A stretch of 64,000 bases of DNA, taken from contig JAWLAI010000006.1 of assembly GCA_041395565.1 (NCBI GenBank), positions 62,001-126,000 of the forward strand, read 5' to 3'. Both the position numbers and the translations under genes were made by a program. The notes under the pieces were generated by a model. The model was not told the origin of the DNA. It made no database searches and saw only the letters and a program-made list of their open reading frames with translations. This DNA comes from Pseudomonadota bacterium. GTDB taxonomy: Bacteria; Pseudomonadota; Gammaproteobacteria; UBA9214. Positions 53,203-62,417 of this stretch are shown here, piece after piece (the first letter of the stretch is position 1; each line of letters opens with the position of its first letter).

Positions 53203-54701
53203 ACTGGGATGCCTGGCTGCCGGCACTGGTGGTGGCGAGCTCATTGCTGCCGGGGCTCGTCATTTTCTTCCTGCGCGAAGGCAGCCACCGATTGCGCACC
53301 GTGCTCAACCTCTCCGGTGCCGTGCTCAAGCTGGTGCTGGTCGCCATACTGATTTGGGGCGTGTTTCACGAGCAGGTCTACGCGAGCCGCTGGACGCTGG
53401 CCCCCGGCCTGGAGCTGGTGCTGCATGCCGATACGCTGTCGGTACTGTTTGTCACCCTATCCACCGTGCTCTGGCTGGTCACCACCGTATACGCCATCGG
53501 CTACCTCGAGAACTCGCCGCACCGCAGCCGTTTCTTCGGCTTTTTCAGCCTGTGCGTGTCGGCCACCGTCGGCCTGGCGCTGGCGGGCAACCTGTTCACC
53601 TTCGTCATCTTCTACGAACTGCTAACGCTGGCGACCTACCCGCTGGTGGCCCACCGCGGCACGCCCGAGGCGCTGCGCGGCGCGCGCATCTATCTCGGCT
53701 ACACCCTGGCCGGTGGCATGCTGCTGCTGATCGGCACGGTGTGGCTGCACGTGCTCGCCGGTGCGACGCCTTTCGCCGAGGGTGGCGTGCTGGATCGCCT
53801 GCCAGCCTCATCCCACCCGCAGCTGCAGGCAATCTTTCTGCTGCTGCTCCTGGGTCTCGGCGTCAAGGCGGCACTGGTGCCACTGCACGGCTGGCTGCCG
53901 CAGGCCATGGTCGCCCCGGCACCGGTCAGCGCCCTGCTGCACGCCGTCGCCGTGGTCAAGGCCGGCGCCTTCGGCATCGTGCGCGTGGTCTACGACGTAT
54001 ACGGCGTACAGTTCGCAGGCGAACTGGGGCTACTGGCCGTACTGGGCGGTGCCGCCGCCGTGACCATCGTGTACGGCTCGGTGCGGGCGCTGTTCCAGGA
54101 TAACCTCAAGAAACGCCTGGCCTGGTCCACCGTCAGCCAGGTGTCCTACATCGCACTCGGTACTGCCATCCTCGGTCCGATCGGCACGATCGGCGGCGTC
54201 GTGCACCTCGTGCACCAGGGCATCATGAAGATCACGCTGTTCTTCGGCGCCGGCAACTATGCCGAGACACTGGGCATCCACAGGGTCAGCGAGATGAACG
54301 GGGTGGGCCGGCGCATGCCTGCCACCACACTCGCCTTCAGCGTGGCCGCGCTCGGCATGATCGGCGTGCCGCCGGTGGCAGGCTTTGTCAGCAAGTGGTA
54401 CCTCGGCCTCGGTGCACTGGAGGCCGGCATGGCGGTCTGGGTCATGCCGGTGCTGCTGGCCAGCAGTGCGCTCAACGCGGCGTATTTCCTGCCCGTGCTG
54501 TACCGCGCCTGGTTCCGCACGCCCGGCCCCGCCTGGCCGGACGAGGCACCACGCAGTACGCGTCTCGAAACGCATGCGTCGCTGCTCTGGCCACCGGTGA
54601 TAACCGCCACGCTGGCCCTGGCGGCCGGATTGTTTGCTGCCGCTCCCTACAGCCCGCTGGCCTGGGCAAGCCTCGTCGCCCACAGGGAGTACGGCCTGTG
54701 A
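53199..54701 (+). CDS. MrpD/NuoM-type proton-transporting subunit 2
   Basis: 500 residues. LGVKAALVPLHGWLPQAMVA near residue 225 and AVVKAGAFGIVRVVYDVYG near 250 are the two Lys-bearing helices. YAIGYLENSPHRSRFFGFF near 103 recalls MrpA/NuoL-class proteins, so this may stand in for the N-terminal part of MrpA. Overlaps both neighbours by 4 bases. Confidence 0.88.
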   Translation: MNWDAWLPALVVASSLLPGLVIFFLREGSHRLRTVLNLSGAVLKLVLVAILIWGVFHEQVYASRWTLAPGLELVLHADTLSVLFVTLSTVLWLVTTVYAIGYLENSPHRSRFFGFFSLCVSATVGLALAGNLFTFVIFYELLTLATYPLVAHRGTPEALRGARIYLGYTLAGGMLLLIGTVWLHVLAGATPFAEGGVLDRLPASSHPQLQAIFLLLLLGLGVKAALVPLHGWLPQAMVAPAPVSALLHAVAVVKAGAFGIVRVVYDVYGVQFAGELGLLAVLGGAAAVTIVYGSVRALFQDNLKKRLAWSTVSQVSYIALGTAILGPIGTIGGVVHLVHQGIMKITLFFGAGNYAETLGIHRVSEMNGVGRRMPATTLAFSVAALGMIGVPPVAGFVSKWYLGLGALEAGMAVWVMPVLLASSALNAAYFLPVLYRAWFRTPGPAWPDEAPRSTRLETHASLLWPPVITATLALAAGLFAAAPYSPLAWASLVAHREYGL

Positions 54702-56371
54702 ATGCCATACTCCTGATCCTCGTCTGGTCCTGGCCGCTGCTGCTGGCGAGCCTCGCCGGCCTGCCCCGGGCCCGCTGGCTGGTGCCGCTCGCACCACTGC
54801 CCGCACTGGTCGTGGCCCTTGCCGTGCCGGACGGCACCCGGATCCCGTTACCCTGGCTGCTGCTCGGCACGGAACTCGGTCTGGATGCGACCGGCCGCAT
54901 ATTCCTGCTGTTCAGCGCGCTGCTATGGCTGATGGCTGCCATCTACGGCACCGGCACTGCGGGGCCAGACCGGCATGCCGGACGCTACCGGGTCCTGTTC
55001 CTGCTGGCCATGGCCGGCAATCTGGGCCTGATCGTGGCCGGTGATACGGTCAGCTTCTACCTCGGCTTCACCCTGATGGGCCTGGCGGCCTATGGCCTGG
55101 TCGTCCACACAGGCACGCAGCGGGCACAACGGGCAGCACGGCGTTACCTGGCCTGGACCATCGCCGGGGAACTGCTGCTGTTTGTCGCGCTGGTCACGCT
55201 GTCGCTGCAGCATGGCGGTGCACTGGTCTTCAGTGCCCTGCCGTCGAGCCCGCCGTCCGGTTTCACGGTGCTGCTGCTGATCATCGGCTTCGGTATCAAG
55301 CTGGCGCTGCCCGGACTGCATCTGTGGCTGCCGCAGGCCTACGCGGTCACACCGGTGCCCGCCGTCGCCGTACTGAGTGGTGCGATGATCAAGGCCGGCC
55401 TGCTCGGCTGGCTGCGTTTCCTGCTACCCGGTGACGCTGCACTCACCGGCTGGGGCGAAGCACTGATCGTGACTGGCGCCATCGGCATCGTCTACGGTAC
55501 CGCGGCCGGATTGCTGCAGCAGCGGCCGCGCCTGCTGCTGGGCTATTCCAGTATCAGCAAGATGGGCGTGCTGACACTCGGCATGGGCGCAGCGCTCGCC
55601 TGGCCAGCCGCCGCACCCGCCATAACCGCTGCACTGACGGTTTACGCAGCGCACCATGCGCTGGTGAAGGGGGCACTGTTTCTCGGCGTCGGCCTCGTGG
55701 AACGCAGTGGACTGCGGCTGTGGCTGCTGGTGGGGCTGGTCCTGCTTGCCCTTGCCCTGGCGGGCGCACCACTGACGAGCGGCGCACTGGCCAAGTCTGT
55801 CCTTGCAACATCGTTACCGGCGGCAGCACATAATCTCGTGACACTGCTCGGCGCCACGACGGTCGCAACCACGCTGTTGCTGGCACGTTTCCTGTTCCTG
55901 GTCTGGCGACACCATGCCGGCGCTACTACACCACACGACAACCTGGCGGCGGGCTCATGGCTGATCCTGCTGGCCATGATCGCTGCGTTGCCTTTCGTAA
56001 CGTCCGGAACCATTGCTGTCCCGGCCGACCCTATGCCGGTGCTCCTGGGTATGATCCTGGCCGCGGCGGCAGTGTGGATCTCAGTCCGCCTGCCCGGCCG
56101 CAACGCGTTGCGCCGGCGCCTCGCCGATGCGCGACACCATGCCAGGCGCATCCCCGCACAGGGTCGCCGTCTGCTGGTTCGCAGCATGCTGCACGTCTCG
56201 GATGCGGCACAGTCATGCTGGCAGTCCGCCGGTGTCGCGCTGCACAACTGCCTGCAGGCAGCCGAGACGCCGGCCCGGCCGGACGATGACGTGCGTGCCT
56301 GGACGTCGACCGGACTGGTCTGGTTGTCAGTGGGTGGCCTGTTGTTGCTTGCATTGATTACGGCGGCCTGA
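54698..56371 (+). CDS. MrpD/NuoL-type proton-transporting subunit 3
   Basis: 557 residues from GTG 54698, which overlaps the previous stop. FGIKLALPGLHLWLPQAYAV near residue 203 and SGAMIKAGLLGWLRFLLPG near 230 are the conserved helices. A C-terminal extension of about 110 residues with an Arg/His-rich amphipathic segment (RRRLADARHHARRIPAQGRR) ends in a final helix, resembling the lateral helix of NuoL-class subunits. Confidence 0.85.
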   Translation: MNAILLILVWSWPLLLASLAGLPRARWLVPLAPLPALVVALAVPDGTRIPLPWLLLGTELGLDATGRIFLLFSALLWLMAAIYGTGTAGPDRHAGRYRVLFLLAMAGNLGLIVAGDTVSFYLGFTLMGLAAYGLVVHTGTQRAQRAARRYLAWTIAGELLLFVALVTLSLQHGGALVFSALPSSPPSGFTVLLLIIGFGIKLALPGLHLWLPQAYAVTPVPAVAVLSGAMIKAGLLGWLRFLLPGDAALTGWGEALIVTGAIGIVYGTAAGLLQQRPRLLLGYSSISKMGVLTLGMGAALAWPAAAPAITAALTVYAAHHALVKGALFLGVGLVERSGLRLWLLVGLVLLALALAGAPLTSGALAKSVLATSLPAAAHNLVTLLGATTVATTLLLARFLFLVWRHHAGATTPHDNLAAGSWLILLAMIAALPFVTSGTIAVPADPMPVLLGMILAAAAVWISVRLPGRNALRRRLADARHHARRIPAQGRRLLVRSMLHVSDAAQSCWQSAGVALHNCLQAAETPARPDDDVRAWTSTGLVWLSVGGLLLLALITAA

Positions 56372-56395
56372 GCTGCGCCGCGCAGGAGGTCGGTA

Positions 56396-57325
56396 ATGAA
56401 ACGCTTCAGGAACATTCTGTTTGTCGCGGATCGCAGCGATGGACTCTCCATAGCGCTCGACAGGGCGGTCGCCCTGTCACAGTCCAACGATGCACGCCTG
56501 ACTATCATGGACGTCGCACCGGATGCAGGCCTCGCCGGGCTCGTCCAGCAGGCCTACGACATCGATCTCAACGCGCAGCTAAGAAGGCAGCGTCTCGAAA
56601 TCCTGGAGACACTGGCGGCGAGTTATACAGATGCCGGAATACCGGTCTACACAACCGTGGTTACGGGCACACCCTTTATCGAAATCGTGCATTCCGTGCT
56701 GCGCAACGGTCATGATCTGGTAATGAAGGTGGCGCAACAGGACAGTGGTCCCGCACCCTGGCTGTTCGGCAGCAGCGACCTGCACCTGCTGCGCAAGTGC
56801 CCGTGCCCGGTCTGGATCGATCACCCGGGCGCCGCAGCGTCCTACCGTCACCTGCTCGCCGCGGTCGATCCGTTCGATGACGAGTCAGGCGACCTGCAGC
56901 ACCTGATCCTGGATCTCGCGACTTCCCTCGCCGCACGCGAACAGGCAAAGCTGGACGTACTGCACGCCTGGGAACTCCCTGGCGAGTCCATGCTGGCGAA
57001 CGGCCGCGGACGCATCCCGCGCCTGGAACTCGAACTGATGCTGCAGCAGCGCGAACAGTGCCACCGCGCGGCGCTGGATGCCCTGTTGCAGTCCTACGGC
57101 CTCAGCAGTGCTGCTGACAATGTGCACCTCGTCAAGGGCAGGCCCGCCAGAATCATCTCAGCTCGGGCCAGGGACTGGCGCAGCGACCTGATCGTGATGG
57201 GCACGCTCGGCCGTACCGGCATTCCCGGGCTGATCATCGGCAACACGGCGGAGGATGTCCTGCGCCAGACGCAAACGGCGGTGCTGGCGGTGAAGCCGGG
57301 CAGCTTCATATCACCGGTGGCATGA
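56396..57325 (+). CDS. Tandem universal stress protein (UspE-like)
   Basis: 309 residues with two Usp domains (about 1-145 and 150-305). The second carries an ATP-binding glycine motif (GTLGRTGIPGLIIGNTAE near residue 270); the first lacks a clear one. UspE-like tandem proteins act in motility and stress survival. Starts 25 bases after the Mrp genes, probably the same transcript. Confidence 0.9.
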   Translation: MKRFRNILFVADRSDGLSIALDRAVALSQSNDARLTIMDVAPDAGLAGLVQQAYDIDLNAQLRRQRLEILETLAASYTDAGIPVYTTVVTGTPFIEIVHSVLRNGHDLVMKVAQQDSGPAPWLFGSSDLHLLRKCPCPVWIDHPGAAASYRHLLAAVDPFDDESGDLQHLILDLATSLAAREQAKLDVLHAWELPGESMLANGRGRIPRLELELMLQQREQCHRAALDALLQSYGLSSAADNVHLVKGRPARIISARARDWRSDLIVMGTLGRTGIPGLIIGNTAEDVLRQTQTAVLAVKPGSFISPVA

Positions 57326-57413
57326 CCACGGATGACACGGCCTGCAACTATGCGTTGCCCGCGATTTCGCCTATAGTCCCGTGCATGCCTGAAGCCCAGC
57401 CCAGATCACCGGG

Positions 57414-58319
57414 ATGTCTAACCTGAATTTGAAGAACCTCAGGTACTTCTGGGCGGTGGCCACGCACGGCTCCATCGCCCGCGCCGCCGAAGTCCTGTTC
57501 ATTACGCCGCAGACCATTAGCGGCCAGCTGCGCGAACTCGAGGAACAGCTCAATGCCAGGCTGTTCCAGAAGACCGGCCGTAATCTGGTCCTTACCGATA
57601 CCGGGCGTGTCGTCTTCTCCTATGCCGACGAGATGTTCCGGCTCGGCGACGAGATGCAGGATGTCCTGGCGGGTCGCAGTCCCGGTGCGGCACTCACCCT
57701 CACGGTGGGTATCGCCATGGTGGTACCCAAGCTGCTCGCCTATCGTGTGCTGGCGCCGGTCCTCGACATGGAGGAATCGGTACGGCTGGTATGCCTGGAA
57801 GCCCCGCTCACGGACCTGCTGGCTGAACTCTCGGTACACAAGCTTGATCTCGTGCTGGCCGACAGCCCGATCAGTCCGGCGCTGAACATACGTGCGTACA
57901 ATCACCTGCTCGGCGATTCCGGCATCAGTTTTTTCGCCACCCGCAAGACTGCCCGCCGGTATGCGGCGCGGTTTCCGCAATCCCTGGACGGTGCTCCCAT
58001 GCTCATGCCCACCGCCAGCAGCGCCCTGCGCCGCTTGCTGGAACTCTGGTTCGAACGCCAGCAGCTCAAGCCGCGGGTGGTCGCAGAATTCGAGGACCGC
58101 GCACTGATGAAGGCATTCGGGGAGGCAAATGCCGGCGTTTTCACCTCTCCCACGGCCGTCGAGGATGACGTGATCGCCAAGTACGGCGTGCAGGTGATAG
58201 GCCGCAGCGAGGAAATCAAGGAAAGTTTCTACGCCATCTCCGCCGAACGCCGTATCAAGCACCCGGCCGTATCGATGATTACCGAAATGGCCCGCAACGA
58301 ACTCTTCACCACCGCCTGA
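57414..58319 (+). CDS. LysR-family regulator, NhaR-like (copy 2)
   Basis: 301 residues, beginning MSNLNLKNLRYFWAVATHGS, with LFITPQTISGQLRELEEQL as recognition helix. Closely collinear with the LysR at 11540-12430. It follows the Mrp antiporter operon, the position expected for an NhaR-type activator of Na+/H+ antiport, and runs in the same direction as the HPF and BI-1 genes that follow. Confidence 0.92.
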   Translation: MSNLNLKNLRYFWAVATHGSIARAAEVLFITPQTISGQLRELEEQLNARLFQKTGRNLVLTDTGRVVFSYADEMFRLGDEMQDVLAGRSPGAALTLTVGIAMVVPKLLAYRVLAPVLDMEESVRLVCLEAPLTDLLAELSVHKLDLVLADSPISPALNIRAYNHLLGDSGISFFATRKTARRYAARFPQSLDGAPMLMPTASSALRRLLELWFERQQLKPRVVAEFEDRALMKAFGEANAGVFTSPTAVEDDVIAKYGVQVIGRSEEIKESFYAISAERRIKHPAVSMITEMARNELFTTA

Positions 58320-58385
58320 ATCTGGCGTAGGTCCGCCCTCGGCGGAACTGGCTGCCGCCCGCCCGGAACCCGCTCTTCCTTCGAT

Positions 58386-58414
58386 TATTCCGATGTCTTG
58401 CCGGGATATTCCGA
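58386..58414. promoter_or_regulatory. Putative LysR operator (copy 2), direct repeat
   Basis: TATTCCGA occurs at 58386-58393 and again at 58407-58414, an 8-base direct repeat with 21-base period (two helical turns), about 70 bases before the HPF start. Related motifs occur at 12452-12480 and 48329-48355. Confidence 0.5.
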
Positions 58415-58480
58415 CTGTATGCGTAGTCGCCGGCAGGGTAGTTTATTAAGCAATACCATCTCCGACGACGAGGTTCAGCG

Positions 58481-58837
58481 ATGCAGATCGTAATTCACTG
58501 CAGCGGCTTTCCCCTGACCGACCCGCTCGCCGCGCATGTGCAGAAAAGACTCGGTTACGCACTGGGACGCAGTGCCGGCAAGGTGCGGCGAGTCGAGGTC
58601 AGGCTCTCCGATCTCAACGGTCCACGTGGCGGCATCGACAAGCGCTGTCTCGTCGAAGTCAGGCTGGACAAACAATCACCCGTCGTGGTCGAGGACGTCC
58701 AGTCCGAGCTGTACGCGGCTATTGACCGCGCGACCGGCCGTGCCGGCCGCGCGGTCATACGCCGCGTGGCGCTGATCAACGACAGGCGGCGCCAGCATAC
58801 ACCGCAGGATTTACGGCACTGGAACCATGGCTTGTGA
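58481..58837 (+). CDS. Short HPF/RaiA-family ribosome-associated protein (copy 2)
   Basis: 118 residues, MQIVIHCSGFPLTDPLAAHV start, with VEVRLSDLNGPRGGIDKRCL near residue 39, paralogous to the protein at 12550-12903. The basic C-terminal tail (INDRRRQHTPQDLRHW) differs from copy 1. Ribosome hibernation or stability factor; function inferred from family. Confidence 0.82.
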   Translation: MQIVIHCSGFPLTDPLAAHVQKRLGYALGRSAGKVRRVEVRLSDLNGPRGGIDKRCLVEVRLDKQSPVVVEDVQSELYAAIDRATGRAGRAVIRRVALINDRRRQHTPQDLRHWNHGL

Positions 58838-58896
58838 GATGTCTGCAGGCAGTTAGACCTTAAGCCATTATCAAGTATCCATTGAGGCAACCTGAG

Positions 58897-59565
58897 ATGA
58901 ACACTTATGCTACCGGCGCTGTCAGCACCCGCACAAGCGCAATCAGTACCATACGCGTCCTGCGCAATACCTATGCGCTGCTCGCGCTGACCCTGCTGTT
59001 CAGCGCGGTCACCGCCGGTATCACGATGGCGCTGAACCTGCCGCACCCTGGGCTGCTTCTGACGCTGGCCGGCTACTTCGGTCTGCTGTTCCTGGCCACC
59101 CGCTTCCGCAACAGCGGTACGGGCCTGGTCATGGTGTTCGCCCTGACCGGCTTCATGGGTTACACCCTTGGGCCGCTGCTCAATGCCTACCTGGGCACGG
59201 CTGCCGGCCCGCAGCTTGTGATGACCGCACTCGGCGGCACCGGCGTTACGTTCCTCGGCCTGTCGGGCTACGCCCTGGCCAGCCGCAGGGACTTCAGCTT
59301 CATGGGCGGCTTTCTGATGGCGGGCATGCTAGTGGCTTTCCTGGCCGGCCTGGGCGCCCTGTTCTTCGAACTCCCCGGCCTAGCACTCGCCGTTTCCGCG
59401 ATGTTCGTACTGTTGATGTCCGGCCTGATCCTGTTCGAAACGGGCAACATCATCCGCGGCGGCGAGACAAATTATGTCATGGCGACCGTGACACTGTACG
59501 TCTCGATCTACAACCTCTTCACCAGCCTGCTGCACCTGATCGGTGCCGCAGGCGGACAGGAGTAA
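58897..59565 (+). CDS. Bax inhibitor-1 / YccA-family membrane protein (copy 2)
   Basis: 222 residues from ATG 58897; a TTG at 58882 is a weaker alternative. Seven hydrophobic helices, same order and motifs as copy 1 (SRRDFSFMGGFLMAGMLVAF; FETGNIIRGGETNYVMATVT). The last gene of the LysR-HPF-BI1 set. Confidence 0.92.
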   Translation: MNTYATGAVSTRTSAISTIRVLRNTYALLALTLLFSAVTAGITMALNLPHPGLLLTLAGYFGLLFLATRFRNSGTGLVMVFALTGFMGYTLGPLLNAYLGTAAGPQLVMTALGGTGVTFLGLSGYALASRRDFSFMGGFLMAGMLVAFLAGLGALFFELPGLALAVSAMFVLLMSGLILFETGNIIRGGETNYVMATVTLYVSIYNLFTSLLHLIGAAGGQE

Positions 59566-59812
59566 GCCGCAATCGGGGTCTGCAAAGCTGCTGCCACCCG
59601 TATCATAGGGACAAGAACCTGCAGGGTACCCGTGATTGCGTGCCGCATACACGTGCAAACAGCGCAGCGCGATACCGGGCATCGGGTGATCTGTGCATTG
59701 CACCTTGTTCATTTAATGAGAAGATGGCCTGCATGATCTCACCCCGGCTGCAGGAACGTTCCGGCACAGGCTGTCCCTTTCGGGCACACGAATTATTGTC
59801 AAACCTGATTGC

Positions 59813-60696
59813 TCAGCTTTCCCGGCTGCTTTGACGCCATTCCAGCAGAGCCGTTTCCACAGCATGCAGTCCGGCCAGCTGTTCCACCCCTTCGGGCATT
59901 TCGATTATCCCGTCGAATGCCCCGCCCCGACCCAGATACGCACCTTCCTATCAACGATCTGGCGCAAGCCGCTCAGCATCACGAGCGCGTCCTCGGGCTT
60001 AAACCCGGCACTGAATGAGAGACCGATGATTTCGACCTGGTGGCTGAGGGCGGCCTCCCGGATATCCCGGAAAGGCATCTCGACACCGAAGGTGATCACC
60101 TGTGCGCCGCCGAGCCGCAGGAGGGCTTCCACCATCAACAGACCGAGGCTGTGCTTCTCTCCAGGCACCGTAGTCAGCATCACTCGCGGCCCTCTGTTCT
60201 CGAGCTGCTGTTCGCTGAGTGATTGGCGGATCAGGTTCTTCATCAGCTCGGTATAGAGATGCTCCTCGAAGATTGCCATCTCTCCCTGCGACCATGCCTC
60301 TCCCACCAGCTTGTTGGCCGGCACCATGATGCGGTGGATGAAGGACCGCAGCCCCAGTGCCAGCAGCTGTTCGCGTAACCAGCTGCTCAACTTGCCGGCA
60401 TCGCCCGCCTTGAGCAGAACGGCCAACCGCTCCAGATCTACGCTGGGCGCAGGCGCCTGCCGCAGGGCTTTGAGCTGGCTGATGTCGAGCTGCATCAGCT
60501 TGCCCGGACGCTTGCCCTGCTCCTGCAGCTGCCGGATCAGGATCAGCTTCTCGAGCTGCTCGTCCGTATAGATACGGTCGCCGTGGGAATTCCGCAACGG
60601 TTGCGGATAGCCGTAGCGACGTTCCCACATCCGCAGCAGATCCTTGGGGATCCCCGCGATGCTCGAGACCTCGCTGATGCTGTGATTCCCGTTCAT
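59813..60696 (-). pseudogene. LitR/CarH-like MerR regulator, 3' frameshift
   Basis: As read, the frame ends at 59905 after 263 residues. The MerR DNA-binding domain (ISEVSSIAGIPKDLLRMWER, residues 6-25) is followed by a B12-binding-type sensor: W-x9-EH (WSQGEMAIFEEH near 135) and PGEKHSLGL near 180, matching LitR/CarH adenosylcobalamin contacts. After WVGAG the frame is lost; adding one G in the G-runs at 59920-59928 restores GAFDGIIEMPEGVEQLAGLH to a stop at 59813. Either a recent mutation or an assembly error. It is the last gene of the leftward cluster and would sense light via B12. Confidence 0.8.
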
Positions 60697-60712
60697 TGTT
60701 CGTTATGACTTT

Positions 60713-61135
60713 TCATCGGACCCCGGTGTTCGGTCTCATCCTACCTCTGACCAAACGTACTATTCTACCCACCAGTGGCAACTCTGCTAACAGCCGCGAG
60801 GCATCCCAATAATCCAGGTGCTCGATCACCCGGCCATCATCCGCAAAATCGAGACGCGTGACGCCCTCGATCGCAAAATCCCTGCGACGCAGCCTGCCGC
60901 TGAACACCCAACTGACCCAGGCGGTGGCACCCGTTTGCTGGCTGTCCGTAACCAGGAATGCCGGCTGCCCGGTATTTTCGAACATATGCCGGAATACCGC
61001 GGCAATGGCGGCATGGCCGCTGACATCATTGAAGGGATCGTGAAAACGCGCCTGCTCATGGTAGATCTCGGGCAGCTCAGCCAGGCTCTCCGGAGTCAGG
61101 CGCTGGTACCAGTCGATCACTCGCTGCAGTGTCAT
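60713..61135 (-). CDS. NTF2/SnoaL-like protein
   Basis: 140 residues. The pattern LPEIYHEQARFHDPFNDVSG near residue 20 and VTRLDFADDGRVIEHLDYWD near 92 fit the nuclear transport factor 2-like fold often annotated next to LitR-type regulators. Its start overlaps the SDR stop. No catalytic residue can be named; it may bind a small hydrophobic ligand. Confidence 0.82.
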   Translation of the reverse strand: MTLQRVIDWYQRLTPESLAELPEIYHEQARFHDPFNDVSGHAAIAAVFRHMFENTGQPAFLVTDSQQTGATAWVSWVFSGRLRRRDFAIEGVTRLDFADDGRVIEHLDYWDASRLLAELPLVGRIVRLVRGRMRPNTGVR

Positions 61136-61893
61136 CAGGCCACCGCCCGGCGCAGCAGGTAGAGCCGGAGCCGGTCCGGCAGGCAGCTGAGCAGCTTCAT
61201 CCAGCGGGTGAAACGCTTGGGAAAATGAATCTCGAATCGGCCCTTGCCAACACCCTCTATGATCTCCCGAGCCGCCTGCTCCGGGGTGATCAGGGCCGGC
61301 ATTGTGAAATCGTTCTGACGGGTCAGGCGGGTGTCGACGAAACCGGGATTGACCAGGTAGACACCGATACCCCGGGGCGAAAGATCGGTATGCAGAATTT
61401 GCGCAAGATTGATCAGTGCCGCCTTGGTGGGCCCATAGACCAGGGCCTTTGGCAGTCCGGTGTAACCCGCCACGCTGCCGACCAGACAGAGATTGCCGCC
61501 GGCTTCCAGAAAACGCGGAATCACCGCTGCAAGCAAGTTGAAAACCCCCTGCAAATTGATCTCCAGGGCCTCCCGCACCCGTTCCGGATCCAGTTCCCAG
61601 CTGCGCATCGGTGAATAGACACCGGCGCAGTAGATGACCATGTCCACTTCCCCCTCCTCCAGCGCAAGTCCCATGGCCTGCTGCAGGCTCGACAGGTCTC
61701 TGACATCAAGCGGTGCAATCAGATCACCCGGCGCGGAAACCTCGCGCAAAGCCGGTTCATGGCGGCCGCTTAACATGAGCCGGGCCCCTGCCTCCCTGAG
61801 TTGGGTCGCCAATGCCGCACCGATGCCACTGCCGGCGCCGATGATCCAGACGCGAACGCCTTGCCAGTCCTTGATTTTGGGATTCACGCTCAT
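61135..61893 (-). CDS. SDR-family NAD(P)-dependent oxidoreductase
   Basis: 252 residues. Cofactor motif VWIIGAGSGIGAALATQL near residue 15, D in LDVRDL near 59, and a catalytic S-x12-Y-x3-K in the GSVAGYTGLPKALVYGPTKAA stretch near 140-159 (S140, Y155, K159 approx). Part of the LitR-linked cluster; substrate unknown, perhaps a modified fatty acid. Confidence 0.9.
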   Translation of the reverse strand: MSVNPKIKDWQGVRVWIIGAGSGIGAALATQLREAGARLMLSGRHEPALREVSAPGDLIAPLDVRDLSSLQQAMGLALEEGEVDMVIYCAGVYSPMRSWELDPERVREALEINLQGVFNLLAAVIPRFLEAGGNLCLVGSVAGYTGLPKALVYGPTKAALINLAQILHTDLSPRGIGVYLVNPGFVDTRLTRQNDFTMPALITPEQAAREIIEGVGKGRFEIHFPKRFTRWMKLLSCLPDRLRLYLLRRAVA

Positions 61894-62417
61894 GACCTTT
61901 TCCTGAAGAACAGCGTAACCTCACCCAGCTCGACACCGAACTTGCGCATGCTGGAACGATTGATCAGCACCCCGTCGGTCTGCAGATACATCCAGTCGTC
62001 GAATTGCACCTCGTATACCTTGTCATCCACAGGGAGTCGCAGCGTGTAGACCCAATGCAGGGTATTGCCTGAAACACGCCCCCTGGCGATTCCCACCACG
62101 TCATCCGCCCTGCCGGTATATTCACCCTCACCGGTGCGGGTGAGATGCCACACCCGCTGCTGGGTGGTACCGTCACTGTAGGTAAAACGTTCATCCAATA
62201 CCCCATGGTCGCCCTGCCACTCGGCCTCGATCACGACCTTGAAGCGTTTCATCACAGCGCCATTGCGTTTCTGAAACATCCCCCAGGCATCCAGTGTACC
62301 GCTGAAGTACTCTTCCATCGTCAGCTCTGGCTGCTGCCCCCGATACTGAGTCACATCGACCCCGGCACAGCCACTGAGCACGGACAGGCTCAACAATAGA
62401 ACGGTCTTAGCATGCAT
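61890..62417 (-). CDS. DUF3833-family lipoprotein
   Basis: 175 residues from MHAKTVLLLSLSVLSGCAGV, a signal peptide ending in a lipobox (LSGC). The body has YFSGTLDAWGMFQKRNGAVM and LPVDDKVYEVQFDDWMYLQT, the DUF3833 pattern. A membrane-attached beta-rich protein of unknown function, conserved in LitR-associated clusters. Overlaps both neighbours. Confidence 0.88.
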   Translation of the reverse strand: MHAKTVLLLSLSVLSGCAGVDVTQYRGQQPELTMEEYFSGTLDAWGMFQKRNGAVMKRFKVVIEAEWQGDHGVLDERFTYSDGTTQQRVWHLTRTGEGEYTGRADDVVGIARGRVSGNTLHWVYTLRLPVDDKVYEVQFDDWMYLQTDGVLINRSSMRKFGVELGEVTLFFRKRS

